Shown: positions 36,769 to 45,672 of the stretch, piece after piece
Numbering within the stretch: position 1 is the first letter of the stretch
Layout: each line of letters begins with the position of its first letter
NCBI GenBank assembly: GCA_021828345.1
Contig: JAJZJI010000001.1
Location: forward strand, 20,408-84,407
Source: Microcaldota archaeon
GTDB taxonomy: Archaea; Micrarchaeota; Micrarchaeia; Micrarchaeales; Micrarchaeaceae
Length of the DNA: 64,000 nucleotides
Direction of reading: 5' to 3'
Notes under the pieces: model-generated
Database searches by the model: none
The model's input: the letters and a program-made list of their open reading frames with translations, nothing else
Told to the model about the DNA's origin: nothing
Program-made: the position numbers and the translations under genes

Positions 36769-38112
36769 ATGTCAACTAAAACTAAAGTTGCAGTGATAGA
36801 TGGTGGGGGCAGAGGCGCGGCATTGGTTCGCGCATATGCAAAGAGTGAACATGTAAAAAGTGTGCTCGCAATACCGGGAAACGACATGATGAGAGTGGGC
36901 TCTGAAAAACCCATACTAACATTTCCAGGTATACAGACTACTTCTATAAAAGAGATCGTAGATATATGCAGATCAAATCAAGTTGCTCTTGTAGATGTAG
37001 CACATGATAATGCGGTCGAGGCGGGGCTTGCAGATGCACTTAGAAGTGCAGGTATAACTACTCTTGGACCAACAAGAGCTTCAGGTGAAATAGAATGGAA
37101 TAAGGTGTTTGCACGTGAACTTGGTAAAAATCATCATTTACCACAACCAAGATATAAGGTGTTTCATTCTGAAAAAAAAGGCATAACGTATATTTTAAAT
37201 CAGCCAGAAAGTTCTATTTTTATTAAGGCTTCGGGATTGGTAGATGGTAAAGGTGCTATACCTGCAACAAATCATGAAGAAGCATTGCGCGCAATAAAGA
37301 GGATGTCCACCTTCGGAAGTGCAGGCAAAACTTTTCTCATAGAACAATGGCTACGAAATGAAGATGGTACTAATGCAGAAGAGTTCTCCACATTTGCAAT
37401 AAGCGACGGATCTAAGTTCAGAATCCTTGGTAGTGCTCAGGATCACAAGCGTGTTGACGATTTAGAAATCGGCCTTAATACTGGAGGTATGGGATGCAGT
37501 ACTCCTCCCCTTGTTTTAACAAGTCATCTGATCTCAGAAGTTGAGAATATATTTAGAATAGTTATAAACAGCCTAAATGCTCAAAATAGGAAATATAATG
37601 GTATCCTTTATCTTGGAGGCATTTTACTAAATAAAAAGGGTAATATCGAGCCGTATATAGTGGAGTGGAATGCACGTTGGGGTGATCCTGAAGCACAGGT
37701 AATCGTGCCAGGGATAAAGACAGATATGTTTGAAATGGGGCTCTTAATTGCCCGTGGAGATATGGGTGGTCTTGATATAAAAGTGGATAGCAAGTCTAGG
37801 GTGGTAGTTGCAGGAGTTGCACTTGGCTATCCTGGAGATTATGACTCTGCTAAAGGGAAGCAGATCTTCGGGCTGGAAGATGCTATGGCTGTTAAAGGTG
37901 TGGAAGTTTATGGCGCAGGTGTTAGGGTGGAAAACGGTAAATACTATGTGAATGGCGGAAGGTTGTTTTACGTAATGGGTGAGGGCAACGACATAATTGA
38001 AGCTAAAGTGAAGGCGTACTCGGCAATGTCACTTGTTTCCATAGAAGGTAACAATCTGCATTATAGGAAAAACATAGGATGGAGGGATGTAGCCAGGTTG
38101 CAAAGAAAATAG
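36769..38112 (+). CDS. purD: Phosphoribosylamine-glycine ligase
   Basis: A 447-aa ATP-grasp enzyme that joins phosphoribosylamine and glycine in purine synthesis. The N-terminus has I-D-G-G-G-R-G-A-A-L; the ATP-grasp part shows K-A-S-G-L-V-D-G-K-G-A, then Q-D-H-K-R, N-T-G-G-M-G and E-W-N-A-R-W-G-D-P-E-A-Q. All are typical of PurD, and the length is normal. No other purine gene is nearby. It sits between two 3' tRNA-Glu fragments, so it may have been brought in or trapped by integration. Confidence 0.92.
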   Translation: MSTKTKVAVIDGGGRGAALVRAYAKSEHVKSVLAIPGNDMMRVGSEKPILTFPGIQTTSIKEIVDICRSNQVALVDVAHDNAVEAGLADALRSAGITTLGPTRASGEIEWNKVFARELGKNHHLPQPRYKVFHSEKKGITYILNQPESSIFIKASGLVDGKGAIPATNHEEALRAIKRMSTFGSAGKTFLIEQWLRNEDGTNAEEFSTFAISDGSKFRILGSAQDHKRVDDLEIGLNTGGMGCSTPPLVLTSHLISEVENIFRIVINSLNAQNRKYNGILYLGGILLNKKGNIEPYIVEWNARWGDPEAQVIVPGIKTDMFEMGLLIARGDMGGLDIKVDSKSRVVVAGVALGYPGDYDSAKGKQIFGLEDAMAVKGVEVYGAGVRVENGKYYVNGGRLFYVMGEGNDIIEAKVKAYSAMSLVSIEGNNLHYRKNIGWRDVARLQRK

Positions 38113-38149
38113 TAACTAATTGCACCAAGAGCTCTATAGATATTTAATA

Positions 38150-38300
38150 ATATACGGTGAGCATGCCTTTAAGGTTCTGAATGGACCGATCGGCGTGCGA
38201 GCTATTATCGTTTTATCATGAGCTTCAGCTACGACAAGGCGTAGCTGTACACGTTAATGCTTGTTGTGATGTTGGTTATAACGCTACGTGTAGTGCTACT
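38150..38300. ncRNA. Candidate structured RNA in the purD 3' gap
   Basis: The 336-bp gap after purD has no supported gene but is richer in GC than its surroundings and folds well. Hairpins are GCATGCC/GGCGTGC (38161-38167 with 38192-38198) enclosing GGTTC/GGACC, and a perfect 8-bp stem CAGCTACG/CGTAGCTG (38226-38233 with 38240-38247). A weaker CGCTA/TAGTG stem follows. No known RNA family is recognised and strand is unknown. Decayed mobile DNA is the alternative. Confidence 0.35.
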
Positions 38301-38362
38301 GTTACTAAAGAATTTGGATGCTTGTTAAAAGTGATAAACGCATGCTTGAGCTAAGAAAAAGT

Positions 38363-38405
38363 GAGCTCACCCTTGCAATCTCAGGTTCAAATCCCGATGG
38401 GAGCA
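38363..38405 (+). repeat. 3' tRNA-Glu-like fragment, right end of the hotspot
   Basis: It keeps a T-arm with the full loop TTCAAAT and the GGGAGCA acceptor end, preceded by partly decayed anticodon-arm sequence. The next 50 bases resemble those after the copy ending at 34968 (GGGGTTATATA and ATTTTGCACC shared), so it probably marks the original downstream flank. Confidence 0.65.
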
Positions 38406-38448
38406 AATCAGATTTGGGGTTATATATAGAACCTAAATTTTGCACCTC

Positions 38449-40239
38449 CTAACTAAAAATAAATCCGTCTTGATATCCCAGAACCTTTTTTATAATTCCA
38501 TTTAAGCTATTCTCCTTTTTGATCGTAAGAATAACGTCGAGATCACTATATGAGGCTAGGGATATATTGTTTTTTAGTAACTCTCTTAATAGGAACATTT
38601 TTCTAGTTCGAATAACTGATTTCGGCTCTTTTTCTTCTGATGGGTATCTCCAGCCAATAAAGAATAAAATTTTAATGGGTTTGTTACTATTTACTTTATA
38701 GTTTTCAAGCTTTTTGAAGTTTTTATTTATCTTTTTTATTGCTTTATTTAAAGCTACTTTTTCTACGGGTAAAGATTTTTTAGCTTGAACTATAAAACTT
38801 TGATTTTCTTTTATTGCTTCAATATCAACATCCGTATTACTAGTATTTGAACGTATCCCAATAATGTTTGCATTTAGGCATTTCAGTAAATATATTACAG
38901 CAACAAATTCAGTCAATAACCCAAGCATATTTCCCTCCAAACCTTTTTCATAATTTCTGAAGCGAATATCTCTGTCTCTTTCTTTATAATATTCTCTTAA
39001 AAGGTTATCCTTTATTTTTAGTTTAGTATATTCTATTTTTTCTTTATTACTTTCAAGGAGATTATCCAATTGGTATCTCAATCTACTTGTATCATAACCT
39101 ACTCCATCAAATATTAACCAATAACCTGGGTTCATATAAAACGCATAACTGTACCATGTATCCTCCATTTTCTCCTTAATATAATGTGAAAAACGAATAA
39201 TTTCTAATTTCTTGCCAATTTTTAGTCTACTAAGTTCACCATAAAGAATTGTGAGGAGCAGGTCATCAGTTTTGATTTCACCTCCAGAAAAAAATTCTTT
39301 ACCAAAAAACTCTTTAGGGTTTATGATTTTTACATCACAATTTCCTAAGAGAAATTCCAATTGCTCAGGTCTATTTATTGCATTATTGAAATACTTTACT
39401 CTTATTATTGGTTTTTCTGTCATTTCAAATATATTATGGATTATGAATCTTCTTAGATCACTAATACTATCATCATATATCTTAGAGCTAATACTATGAA
39501 GCTCCCTAAGTTCGTTTAGGTTATTAACAGTATCTTTTATATTGTAGTTTATACTTGCACCAAAACTTTTGCATAGATAAAAGAAAAAGAGAACATATCC
39601 TTGCATGTATCGTTTTGGGTTTTTTAGCTTCTTACTAGTATAATCTATAAGAACCTTATTTGTCTGTAATGTTCTTAAAGACGGAGAAAGGGGGATGTCG
39701 GTATATCGAACATATCCATAAATGTTGATAATATAATTAAGAATGGAATTATTAACGGCTTTTGATTCAAAATTTACTTTTTTTACCTTATACTCTTTAG
39801 TAATAAATATGTCTATTTCATCAATAGCCTCTTTTAATTTTTTAAATAAATTCAATATTCTTTCTCTCCCAAAATCTTTATTGTTCCGTAATACCATCAG
39901 TTCTTTACGGATATCATTAAGTAAGTAGATACGTTTTATGTATGGGTCTTTCTCTAGATAATTTTTAATAGTGTATTCTGGAAAATCACCATCATAATCT
40001 GTCAAGAATCTATTTATTAGATAGTTGTTTATGAAGCTTTCTATCTGGTCAAATAAATCAGTGATACTTAATTCAATTGTATAAAGATATGCTTTCCAAG
40101 TCTCCTCTAGTTTGATATCATTTTGTTTAAGAAAATCTTCTACATAATCTAGATCGAGTAGTTTTGATATAATTGTGTAATCATAATAGAAGTAATCGTA
40201 TAGAGATGCAGATACGTTATCTGATTCTGTGTTTTCCAT
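38449..40239 (-). CDS. PD-(D/E)XK nuclease-domain protein
   Basis: A 596-aa protein. The first 400 residues are helical and match nothing I recognise. Near residue 450 an E-F-V-A-V-I-Y helix is followed by D-V-D-I-E-A-I and I-V-Q-A-K-K, the pattern of Mrr-like PD-(D/E)XK restriction nucleases with the final motif Q-x-K. It lies between the tRNA-Glu hotspot and a methyltransferase/helicase cluster on the same strand, so it may be the cutting partner or a separate defence gene. A 257-bp gap with nothing else seen separates it from the helicase. Confidence 0.6.
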   Translation of the reverse strand: MENTESDNVSASLYDYFYYDYTIISKLLDLDYVEDFLKQNDIKLEETWKAYLYTIELSITDLFDQIESFINNYLINRFLTDYDGDFPEYTIKNYLEKDPYIKRIYLLNDIRKELMVLRNNKDFGRERILNLFKKLKEAIDEIDIFITKEYKVKKVNFESKAVNNSILNYIINIYGYVRYTDIPLSPSLRTLQTNKVLIDYTSKKLKNPKRYMQGYVLFFFYLCKSFGASINYNIKDTVNNLNELRELHSISSKIYDDSISDLRRFIIHNIFEMTEKPIIRVKYFNNAINRPEQLEFLLGNCDVKIINPKEFFGKEFFSGGEIKTDDLLLTILYGELSRLKIGKKLEIIRFSHYIKEKMEDTWYSYAFYMNPGYWLIFDGVGYDTSRLRYQLDNLLESNKEKIEYTKLKIKDNLLREYYKERDRDIRFRNYEKGLEGNMLGLLTEFVAVIYLLKCLNANIIGIRSNTSNTDVDIEAIKENQSFIVQAKKSLPVEKVALNKAIKKINKNFKKLENYKVNSNKPIKILFFIGWRYPSEEKEPKSVIRTRKMFLLRELLKNNISLASYSDLDVILTIKKENSLNGIIKKVLGYQDGFIFS

Positions 40240-40496
40240 TAAATCATCATTACATTTCAGTACTTTACTTCTAAACTACGCTATAAAGGATTTATCTTCT
40301 ACGAGATCTTGGTTGAGAAACATTTTTGGTATAATTAACTTTCGAAGTAATTCTAAATTATATATTTTCTGTGAATTGGTTAATTTATAGGCGTCCAATC
40401 ATGGAGCTTAAGCCGTATGGTATTGCCAACTTAGGTACTGTATTACATAATTCCAATATTTTTAGTTAGACCGGGAGATCTAAAAAAATGGACTTT

Positions 40497-43007
40497 TTAC
40501 TTTCTATCATTAAATTCTTTTGCAGTAATTACTATATCATACCCACCAACCTGTTCAATTGGATGCTTATTTATTCCAGTATAAGAAAGACTGGCATCTT
40601 CATATCTTTTAAACTTGAAAACCGCATCATTCATTAAATTGCTATTAAATACTCCTAAACTAACTAATAACTCAAAATCTTCTACTTGCAATCCCGTAAC
40701 CTTTTTGAACAAGTTAGGTTCAAGCTTTGTAATAACATCTTTTAATGTCCTTTCTCTAAAATCTGTTAAGTACATAAACACTGGAATCCTTGTTGCAAAT
40801 TTGATAAGTTTTTCTTGTATCTCTTTTCTTTTGCTCATATATTCTTTCTCTTCTTCTGACAATTTTTTCTTTTCCATTGGAGATACATTCTCGTTGTTAG
40901 CTAATTTTTGTTTAGCCTTTTTTACAGCTTCTGACTTATTGATAATTAGTTCAATGTCGCTATTTAAACTTCTGAAGCCTTCAATATTCATTAGAGCAGC
41001 TAATGCTTTTGGGTTGTTTAGAATTTTGCTCAGTGTATTGTTATCTACATTTACAAGCAATGCACTTTCCCATCTTCTCGCAAGTAAGGATGCTGTTGTT
41101 CCGCTCATGGCCATCTCAAGTATACCAGAAGCATCAATTTGTTTCATTGTACTACCATCATAAGCAAGAACAGGGAGAAAATCAATGAATTCCTTGATCT
41201 TCTTTTCTGAATCTATTTCTTCAGGATTCAGATTACAACTGTAATCTGAAATTTGTTTTAATGCCCTATTCGGTGCAAAATCGAAAATATAACATTCTCT
41301 TTTAATAATCTCTTCAGAATTTGGTGATTTTCCATCTGGATTTTTGATTGTCCAAGGGGATTGTACTCTAAATGCAGCTTGGAAATATGTTTCAGGACTT
41401 GTAAGATTTCTTAGCATAAAAATCCCTGTCCATGGTCTGATCGTGACACCTGTTGTTAGTTTCCCACAAGATAATGTAACCGATTTACTTCTCAAGGGTT
41501 CTTCCATAGCTTTTTGAACTGGTTTTAGAGCATCTAGGCCAATACCCATACTAGCACCAGCAGCAACTACAATATTATAATCGTGATAGTAACTATTCTG
41601 TTTTTGCATCAACAGATTTTTCATTGCGTAACAGGAAGCAACATTAGGTAAGAACCAGAGTGTATGTGACAAAATATTAAGTAATCTAACATCCGAATAA
41701 GGTAATGGCGGTTTTTTTGCCCCTAATTTAAGGTTATCCAGATTCGAAGCTAAATAGTGCCCACGTATCAAATCAAGCCATTTTTGTACGTCATCCTCAT
41801 AAATAAATTTCGCATCTTTACCCTCACCACTGGCTGAGAAAAAAACATTTAAATCAAACGTATTAAATTCCCCACCACTTGCGATATTTATTATTGAATC
41901 AGGTAGTTGGTAGGTCAGCAAGACTATTCTTGGAAGAGCTTCATAAGGATTATTAGGTCCTTTCCAGTTCATCTTGGCTCGTTGTTCATCAGAATATGTC
42001 CAATTATATATTTGTTCTTCAATAAATTCTCCAGAAATCAATGCTCTAAATGGTGTACCAGATAAATAGAGATACCCTTTCGTCTTTATCGGCATAACAC
42101 TTTCCAAGTATTCTATTTTATCTTGTTCTTCAGGGTCATCGTATTCCTTTTCCCCTGTAATTATCTCTTTTTCTTCATCGAAAAGGTTTTTTGCAAGTTC
42201 TTTCCAAGCACCATAATGGTATTCGTCTAAGATAACACAGTCCCATTTTGTTTTATGCACCCATTCATTCCTTGTTTTAATACCTCCTAACGAATTCTTC
42301 CCTAAATAATCCTGAAATGATCCAAAACATACTATTGGTCTTTTTTTATCCAGTTTTTTATAATCAGCTTCGGTGTGCCTGGAAAAAAACTGCCAGTTCT
42401 TAAAATCAATATGATTTAATAGATCATCTTTCCAAGCATTTTCAACAGCAGGCTTGAATGTTAATACTAGAATTTTTTTCCAGTTCATTTTCTTGGCCAA
42501 GTGATATGCTGCAAAAGTCTTTCCAAATCTCATTTTACAGTTCCACAAAAAATGAGGAATTTTGTTTTCCTCTTTAAAACTAGCAAAATATTCAGATGTT
42601 CTTCTTACGGCTTCGACCTGCTCAGGTCTCATTTTGAAGTCTTGAGTCCTGTCCTCTTCATTAATTATTCCAGTTTTTAGTGCTAATACGATAGCTTTAA
42701 GCTGCTGGGCAGTGCACGCAAACCATTCACCTCCTTTTCGTTTAACACCTTTCTTTATAAGAAGCCGATGAACAGCATGATCGTCAAAGCAAGTACCATC
42801 TTCTCTTAGTGCTGACTCCTCAAAAACAATTTTATACGGGAGTTCTCCGGGTCTTTTTGTAGGATATTGTTCTGCCACCCTTTTTTTAACATCGACAGTC
42901 GTATAACCTATTTTTAATAGATCTGCATATGCCCTATCAGTATATGCATATATTTTAGGATCAAGCTCTGGTTTTTTAGGAAATAAATTCTTAATCTCTG
43001 CTTTCAT
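40497..43007 (-). CDS. SF2 helicase with N-terminal GIY-YIG-like domain (restriction-like)
   Basis: An 836-aa protein. Residues about 18-105 resemble the T5orf172/GIY-YIG-type domain (Y-A-Y-T-D, L-L-K-I-G-Y-T, then a late G-E-W-F). The SF2 core follows: M-R-F-G-K-T (motif I), I-L-D-E-Y-H (II), S-G-T-P-F-R-A (III) and F-R-V-Q-S-P (VI). It overlaps the upstream methyltransferase gene by 17 bp. This gene pair is common in bacterial restriction-type islands, so the archaeal copy was probably acquired. It would translocate on and cut unmodified DNA. Confidence 0.8.
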   Translation of the reverse strand: MKAEIKNLFPKKPELDPKIYAYTDRAYADLLKIGYTTVDVKKRVAEQYPTKRPGELPYKIVFEESALREDGTCFDDHAVHRLLIKKGVKRKGGEWFACTAQQLKAIVLALKTGIINEEDRTQDFKMRPEQVEAVRRTSEYFASFKEENKIPHFLWNCKMRFGKTFAAYHLAKKMNWKKILVLTFKPAVENAWKDDLLNHIDFKNWQFFSRHTEADYKKLDKKRPIVCFGSFQDYLGKNSLGGIKTRNEWVHKTKWDCVILDEYHYGAWKELAKNLFDEEKEIITGEKEYDDPEEQDKIEYLESVMPIKTKGYLYLSGTPFRALISGEFIEEQIYNWTYSDEQRAKMNWKGPNNPYEALPRIVLLTYQLPDSIINIASGGEFNTFDLNVFFSASGEGKDAKFIYEDDVQKWLDLIRGHYLASNLDNLKLGAKKPPLPYSDVRLLNILSHTLWFLPNVASCYAMKNLLMQKQNSYYHDYNIVVAAGASMGIGLDALKPVQKAMEEPLRSKSVTLSCGKLTTGVTIRPWTGIFMLRNLTSPETYFQAAFRVQSPWTIKNPDGKSPNSEEIIKRECYIFDFAPNRALKQISDYSCNLNPEEIDSEKKIKEFIDFLPVLAYDGSTMKQIDASGILEMAMSGTTASLLARRWESALLVNVDNNTLSKILNNPKALAALMNIEGFRSLNSDIELIINKSEAVKKAKQKLANNENVSPMEKKKLSEEEKEYMSKRKEIQEKLIKFATRIPVFMYLTDFRERTLKDVITKLEPNLFKKVTGLQVEDFELLVSLGVFNSNLMNDAVFKFKRYEDASLSYTGINKHPIEQVGGYDIVITAKEFNDRK

Positions 43008-44541
43008 CGGTTAACCCCATTTTCTCTGTTTCTAGAGTCATTGGTTTAATCATTGACTCAATGAAATCGATTTCTTTTTTTGATAATTTATACTTTTTGT
43101 ATAGTTTTTCATCTGACCAAGATTTTGAGAAATCTTGGTTTGGAACAAAAGAATATACCTCTCTAGGTGCATTCTGGGTATTTTTTATCAAAAAAACCAT
43201 AAATCTAAAGAATTTTGTCTCTACATACGATACAAAGTTCTTAGCTTCCCCTATGCTTTTAAAGACATTAAGAATCAAGTAAGTTTCGGTGCATATAGTG
43301 TTTGGACCAGCAATAATCGGAACTCCCAATATTTGGTGCGGAAACGTATCGCTACCTGAACCTGCCTTGGAAATAATTACTTTAATTTTATTTATATCTT
43401 TCTTATTTTTAATAACTTGAGATTCTGATACATATCCTATATCTCCATATCTATAAAGTTTAATATAATTTACTTTTGATTCTTGTTTACTAAAATCGGA
43501 GAAATTTGAATCTAATCCAAATGGTTTTCTAGCACTAACATATCCAACCAATGTTTTCTCTTTGAATGATTGAACTTTTTTTAAAATATTAATTCCTTCA
43601 TTATACCTAATAAAAACATCTGAATTAGCTTCTAATAATGGTCTTTCAGCAGCTTCACCTGGAGTACCTCCTCTATATGTGATAACTTTACAAGTTTTCT
43701 CTTTATAATCACGTGACCAAAGAAAGTAATTAACCCCTCCTTTTATTTGAACTCCTGGAAAACAATCAGATGCCTCTGGGAAATCATATATTTCACACAA
43801 TCTAGTATCATTAAGCATCTCTTTTCTGAATTCATCTAATCCTTTTCCACCCGTAAACCATCTAGATGGGATAATCATAGTTATAAATCTAGGATTAAGT
43901 TTTTTTGCTTGTTTTACAAATAATTGATAAATTGGCATTGCACTTGTTCCGTTGCCTCCACCATCACTCAACTGATAAGGTGGATTCCCTATTATTACAT
44001 CGAATCTCATTTTGAACATCTCGTCTGGTTTATCTGTGTGAATGAATTCATAGGCATGTGATTCCAGTCCGTCTCCCCTGTCATATACCTCCTGACTCGC
44101 TCCACAGTATTTACACCTTCCACTTCTCCATATATGTTTAATACTGTTAAACTTAATATTACCTTCTTTATTTGTAAACTTTCTACAGACTGAATATTTA
44201 CTGTTAGCGGTTTTTGAACAATACAATGATCTACGAGAAACCAATGCTGTCAATTCCGTTATTGCAATACCATATAATTGATTAGTCAGTATGTAATTTA
44301 CTCTTTTTTGCCTGTCAGGAATCTGTTTTTCCAAGCCCTTCATCAATCTCTTTGCTATTTCTCTTAAGAAAATTCCTGTTTTAGAGACAGGATCTAAAAA
44401 CTTGGCATTTTTATCAGTCCAAAGTTGTGGTGGCAATAAGTCCAACATTTCATTGACTACCTTAGGCGGTGTAAATACTTCATCATTACTCAAACTTGCA
44501 AGGCAGGCCAATATATCTGGATTATAATTAATTTTATTCAT
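42991..44541 (-). CDS. Eco57I-like N6-adenine DNA methyltransferase
   Basis: A 516-aa protein. The SAM motif is the altered L-D-P-V-S-K-T-G-I-F-L near residue 48; the catalytic motif IV is I-I-G-N-P-P-Y-Q near residue 185, characteristic of N6-adenine methylases. A zinc-type C-x2-C pair (C-K-Y-C) lies between them. It ends with a target-recognition-like region. It overlaps both neighbours (8 and 17 bp), so the three genes form one operon. The change at motif I raises the question whether SAM binding is supplied by the 219-aa partner. Confidence 0.85.
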   Translation of the reverse strand: MNKINYNPDILACLASLSNDEVFTPPKVVNEMLDLLPPQLWTDKNAKFLDPVSKTGIFLREIAKRLMKGLEKQIPDRQKRVNYILTNQLYGIAITELTALVSRRSLYCSKTANSKYSVCRKFTNKEGNIKFNSIKHIWRSGRCKYCGASQEVYDRGDGLESHAYEFIHTDKPDEMFKMRFDVIIGNPPYQLSDGGGNGTSAMPIYQLFVKQAKKLNPRFITMIIPSRWFTGGKGLDEFRKEMLNDTRLCEIYDFPEASDCFPGVQIKGGVNYFLWSRDYKEKTCKVITYRGGTPGEAAERPLLEANSDVFIRYNEGINILKKVQSFKEKTLVGYVSARKPFGLDSNFSDFSKQESKVNYIKLYRYGDIGYVSESQVIKNKKDINKIKVIISKAGSGSDTFPHQILGVPIIAGPNTICTETYLILNVFKSIGEAKNFVSYVETKFFRFMVFLIKNTQNAPREVYSFVPNQDFSKSWSDEKLYKKYKLSKKEIDFIESMIKPMTLETEKMGLTDESRD

Positions 44542-45193
44542 TATCAGCCAACTCCATATAGTTAATTATTGGATAATCCTTATAGACATTTGGCAATATA
44601 ACTTTTTTGCCAGTATCGCTATCTGTTGTGAAACTCCACAGGAGAGTAGGGCTAAAAATATCTTTAAAAGAATATTCTTTTCTTTTAATCATTGAATCGT
44701 TATAAGGCATTGACCACTCTGATAGAATTAATGGTTTGTTTTTGTTGTCTTTCATTGTCAATGCATCTCCACAGATTATATTTTTGCTTAATATGAATTT
44801 TAGAACAGTGACATATTTACTATTGAATTCTTTTTTAAAAATCGAAGTGTATTCATTTTCAAAGATTTCGAGTAGGCGATTTTTACATTCTTGAACATTA
44901 TCTTCAAGTAAATCGATTCCATACAAACTGGAAATAACAATAACACCATATTTCTCATATTCTGGCTGGCTTTTTTGGTATTTTTGTTTCAAAACAACTA
45001 ATTTTCTATTCAGTACTTCAACTAAAAAATTACCTGTCCCGCAGGCTGGCTCCAGGAATCTTGAATCTAATCTTTCAGTTTCACTCTTTACTAAGTTGAG
45101 CATCCTATTTACTTCACGTTCATGGGTAAAAACTTCACCGTGGTCTTTTACTCTATGTTTAGATTTGATTTGATTAGGTAAAATTGCCATCAT
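44534..45193 (-). CDS. DNA methyltransferase partner subunit
   Basis: A 219-aa protein beginning with a conserved-looking K-D-H-G-E-V-F-T-H-E-R-E-V-N segment and a strong SAM motif L-E-P-A-C-G-T-G-N-F-L near residue 50. There is no N-P-P-Y catalytic motif, so alone it is not a full adenine methylase. It opens the restriction-like operon and overlaps the larger methylase gene by 8 bp. It probably works with that protein. The first ATG pair leaves the exact start open by one codon. Confidence 0.8.
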   Translation of the reverse strand: MMAILPNQIKSKHRVKDHGEVFTHEREVNRMLNLVKSETERLDSRFLEPACGTGNFLVEVLNRKLVVLKQKYQKSQPEYEKYGVIVISSLYGIDLLEDNVQECKNRLLEIFENEYTSIFKKEFNSKYVTVLKFILSKNIICGDALTMKDNKNKPLILSEWSMPYNDSMIKRKEYSFKDIFSPTLLWSFTTDSDTGKKVILPNVYKDYPIINYMELADNE

Positions 45194-45328
45194 TTCTCCC
45201 AGTTCGACTCATTTATATAGTGTAGATATAAACGCATATTTACGACATATTTATGGACATTCATGATTATTCGTTTTTTTTAGTTCATCTTTTACTCATA
45301 TCCTATAACCATTAAGTACTACTAATAA

Positions 45329-45613
45329 TTAAAACTTTTCATATTGGATTTTATAGGCTTTGTACCAAAATACGATTGATCCAATCATTAAAATAAAAAC
45401 AGGTATTTCTGATGTCTGTTCTATTAGGTACAACCACTTCTTTTTCTCTGTGTCTTTCCCCCAGTACTCTATAACTCCTGCCTTCTCGGCAGGTGTCATT
45501 TTTATTGCAGAGTGTACTCTCACGAAGTTGTAATAGGTGAAGAGTGCCTGTAGTTGCATCCTTCCTGTCATGAGACTCTTGAATCCTCTTCTCCGAGCTG
45601 TCTTGCTTCTTTA
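45329..45613 (-). pseudogene. Transposase C-terminal remnant
   Basis: The frame (open back to a TAA about 45 bases before the first ATG at 45571) encodes R-G-F-K-S-L followed by Y-Y-N-F-V-R-V-H-S-A and M-T-P-A-E-K-A-G, the end of a DDE-type insertion-sequence transposase. The catalytic residues are missing. The last 40 residues do not look like transposase and contain a hydrophobic helix. It is the scar of an insertion sequence next to the restriction island. Confidence 0.7.
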
Positions 45614-45672
45614 AAAGTTTTACAAATTACTAAAAAAGAGGTTATTTAAATTTTTAATGTTCTTGAAATAAT

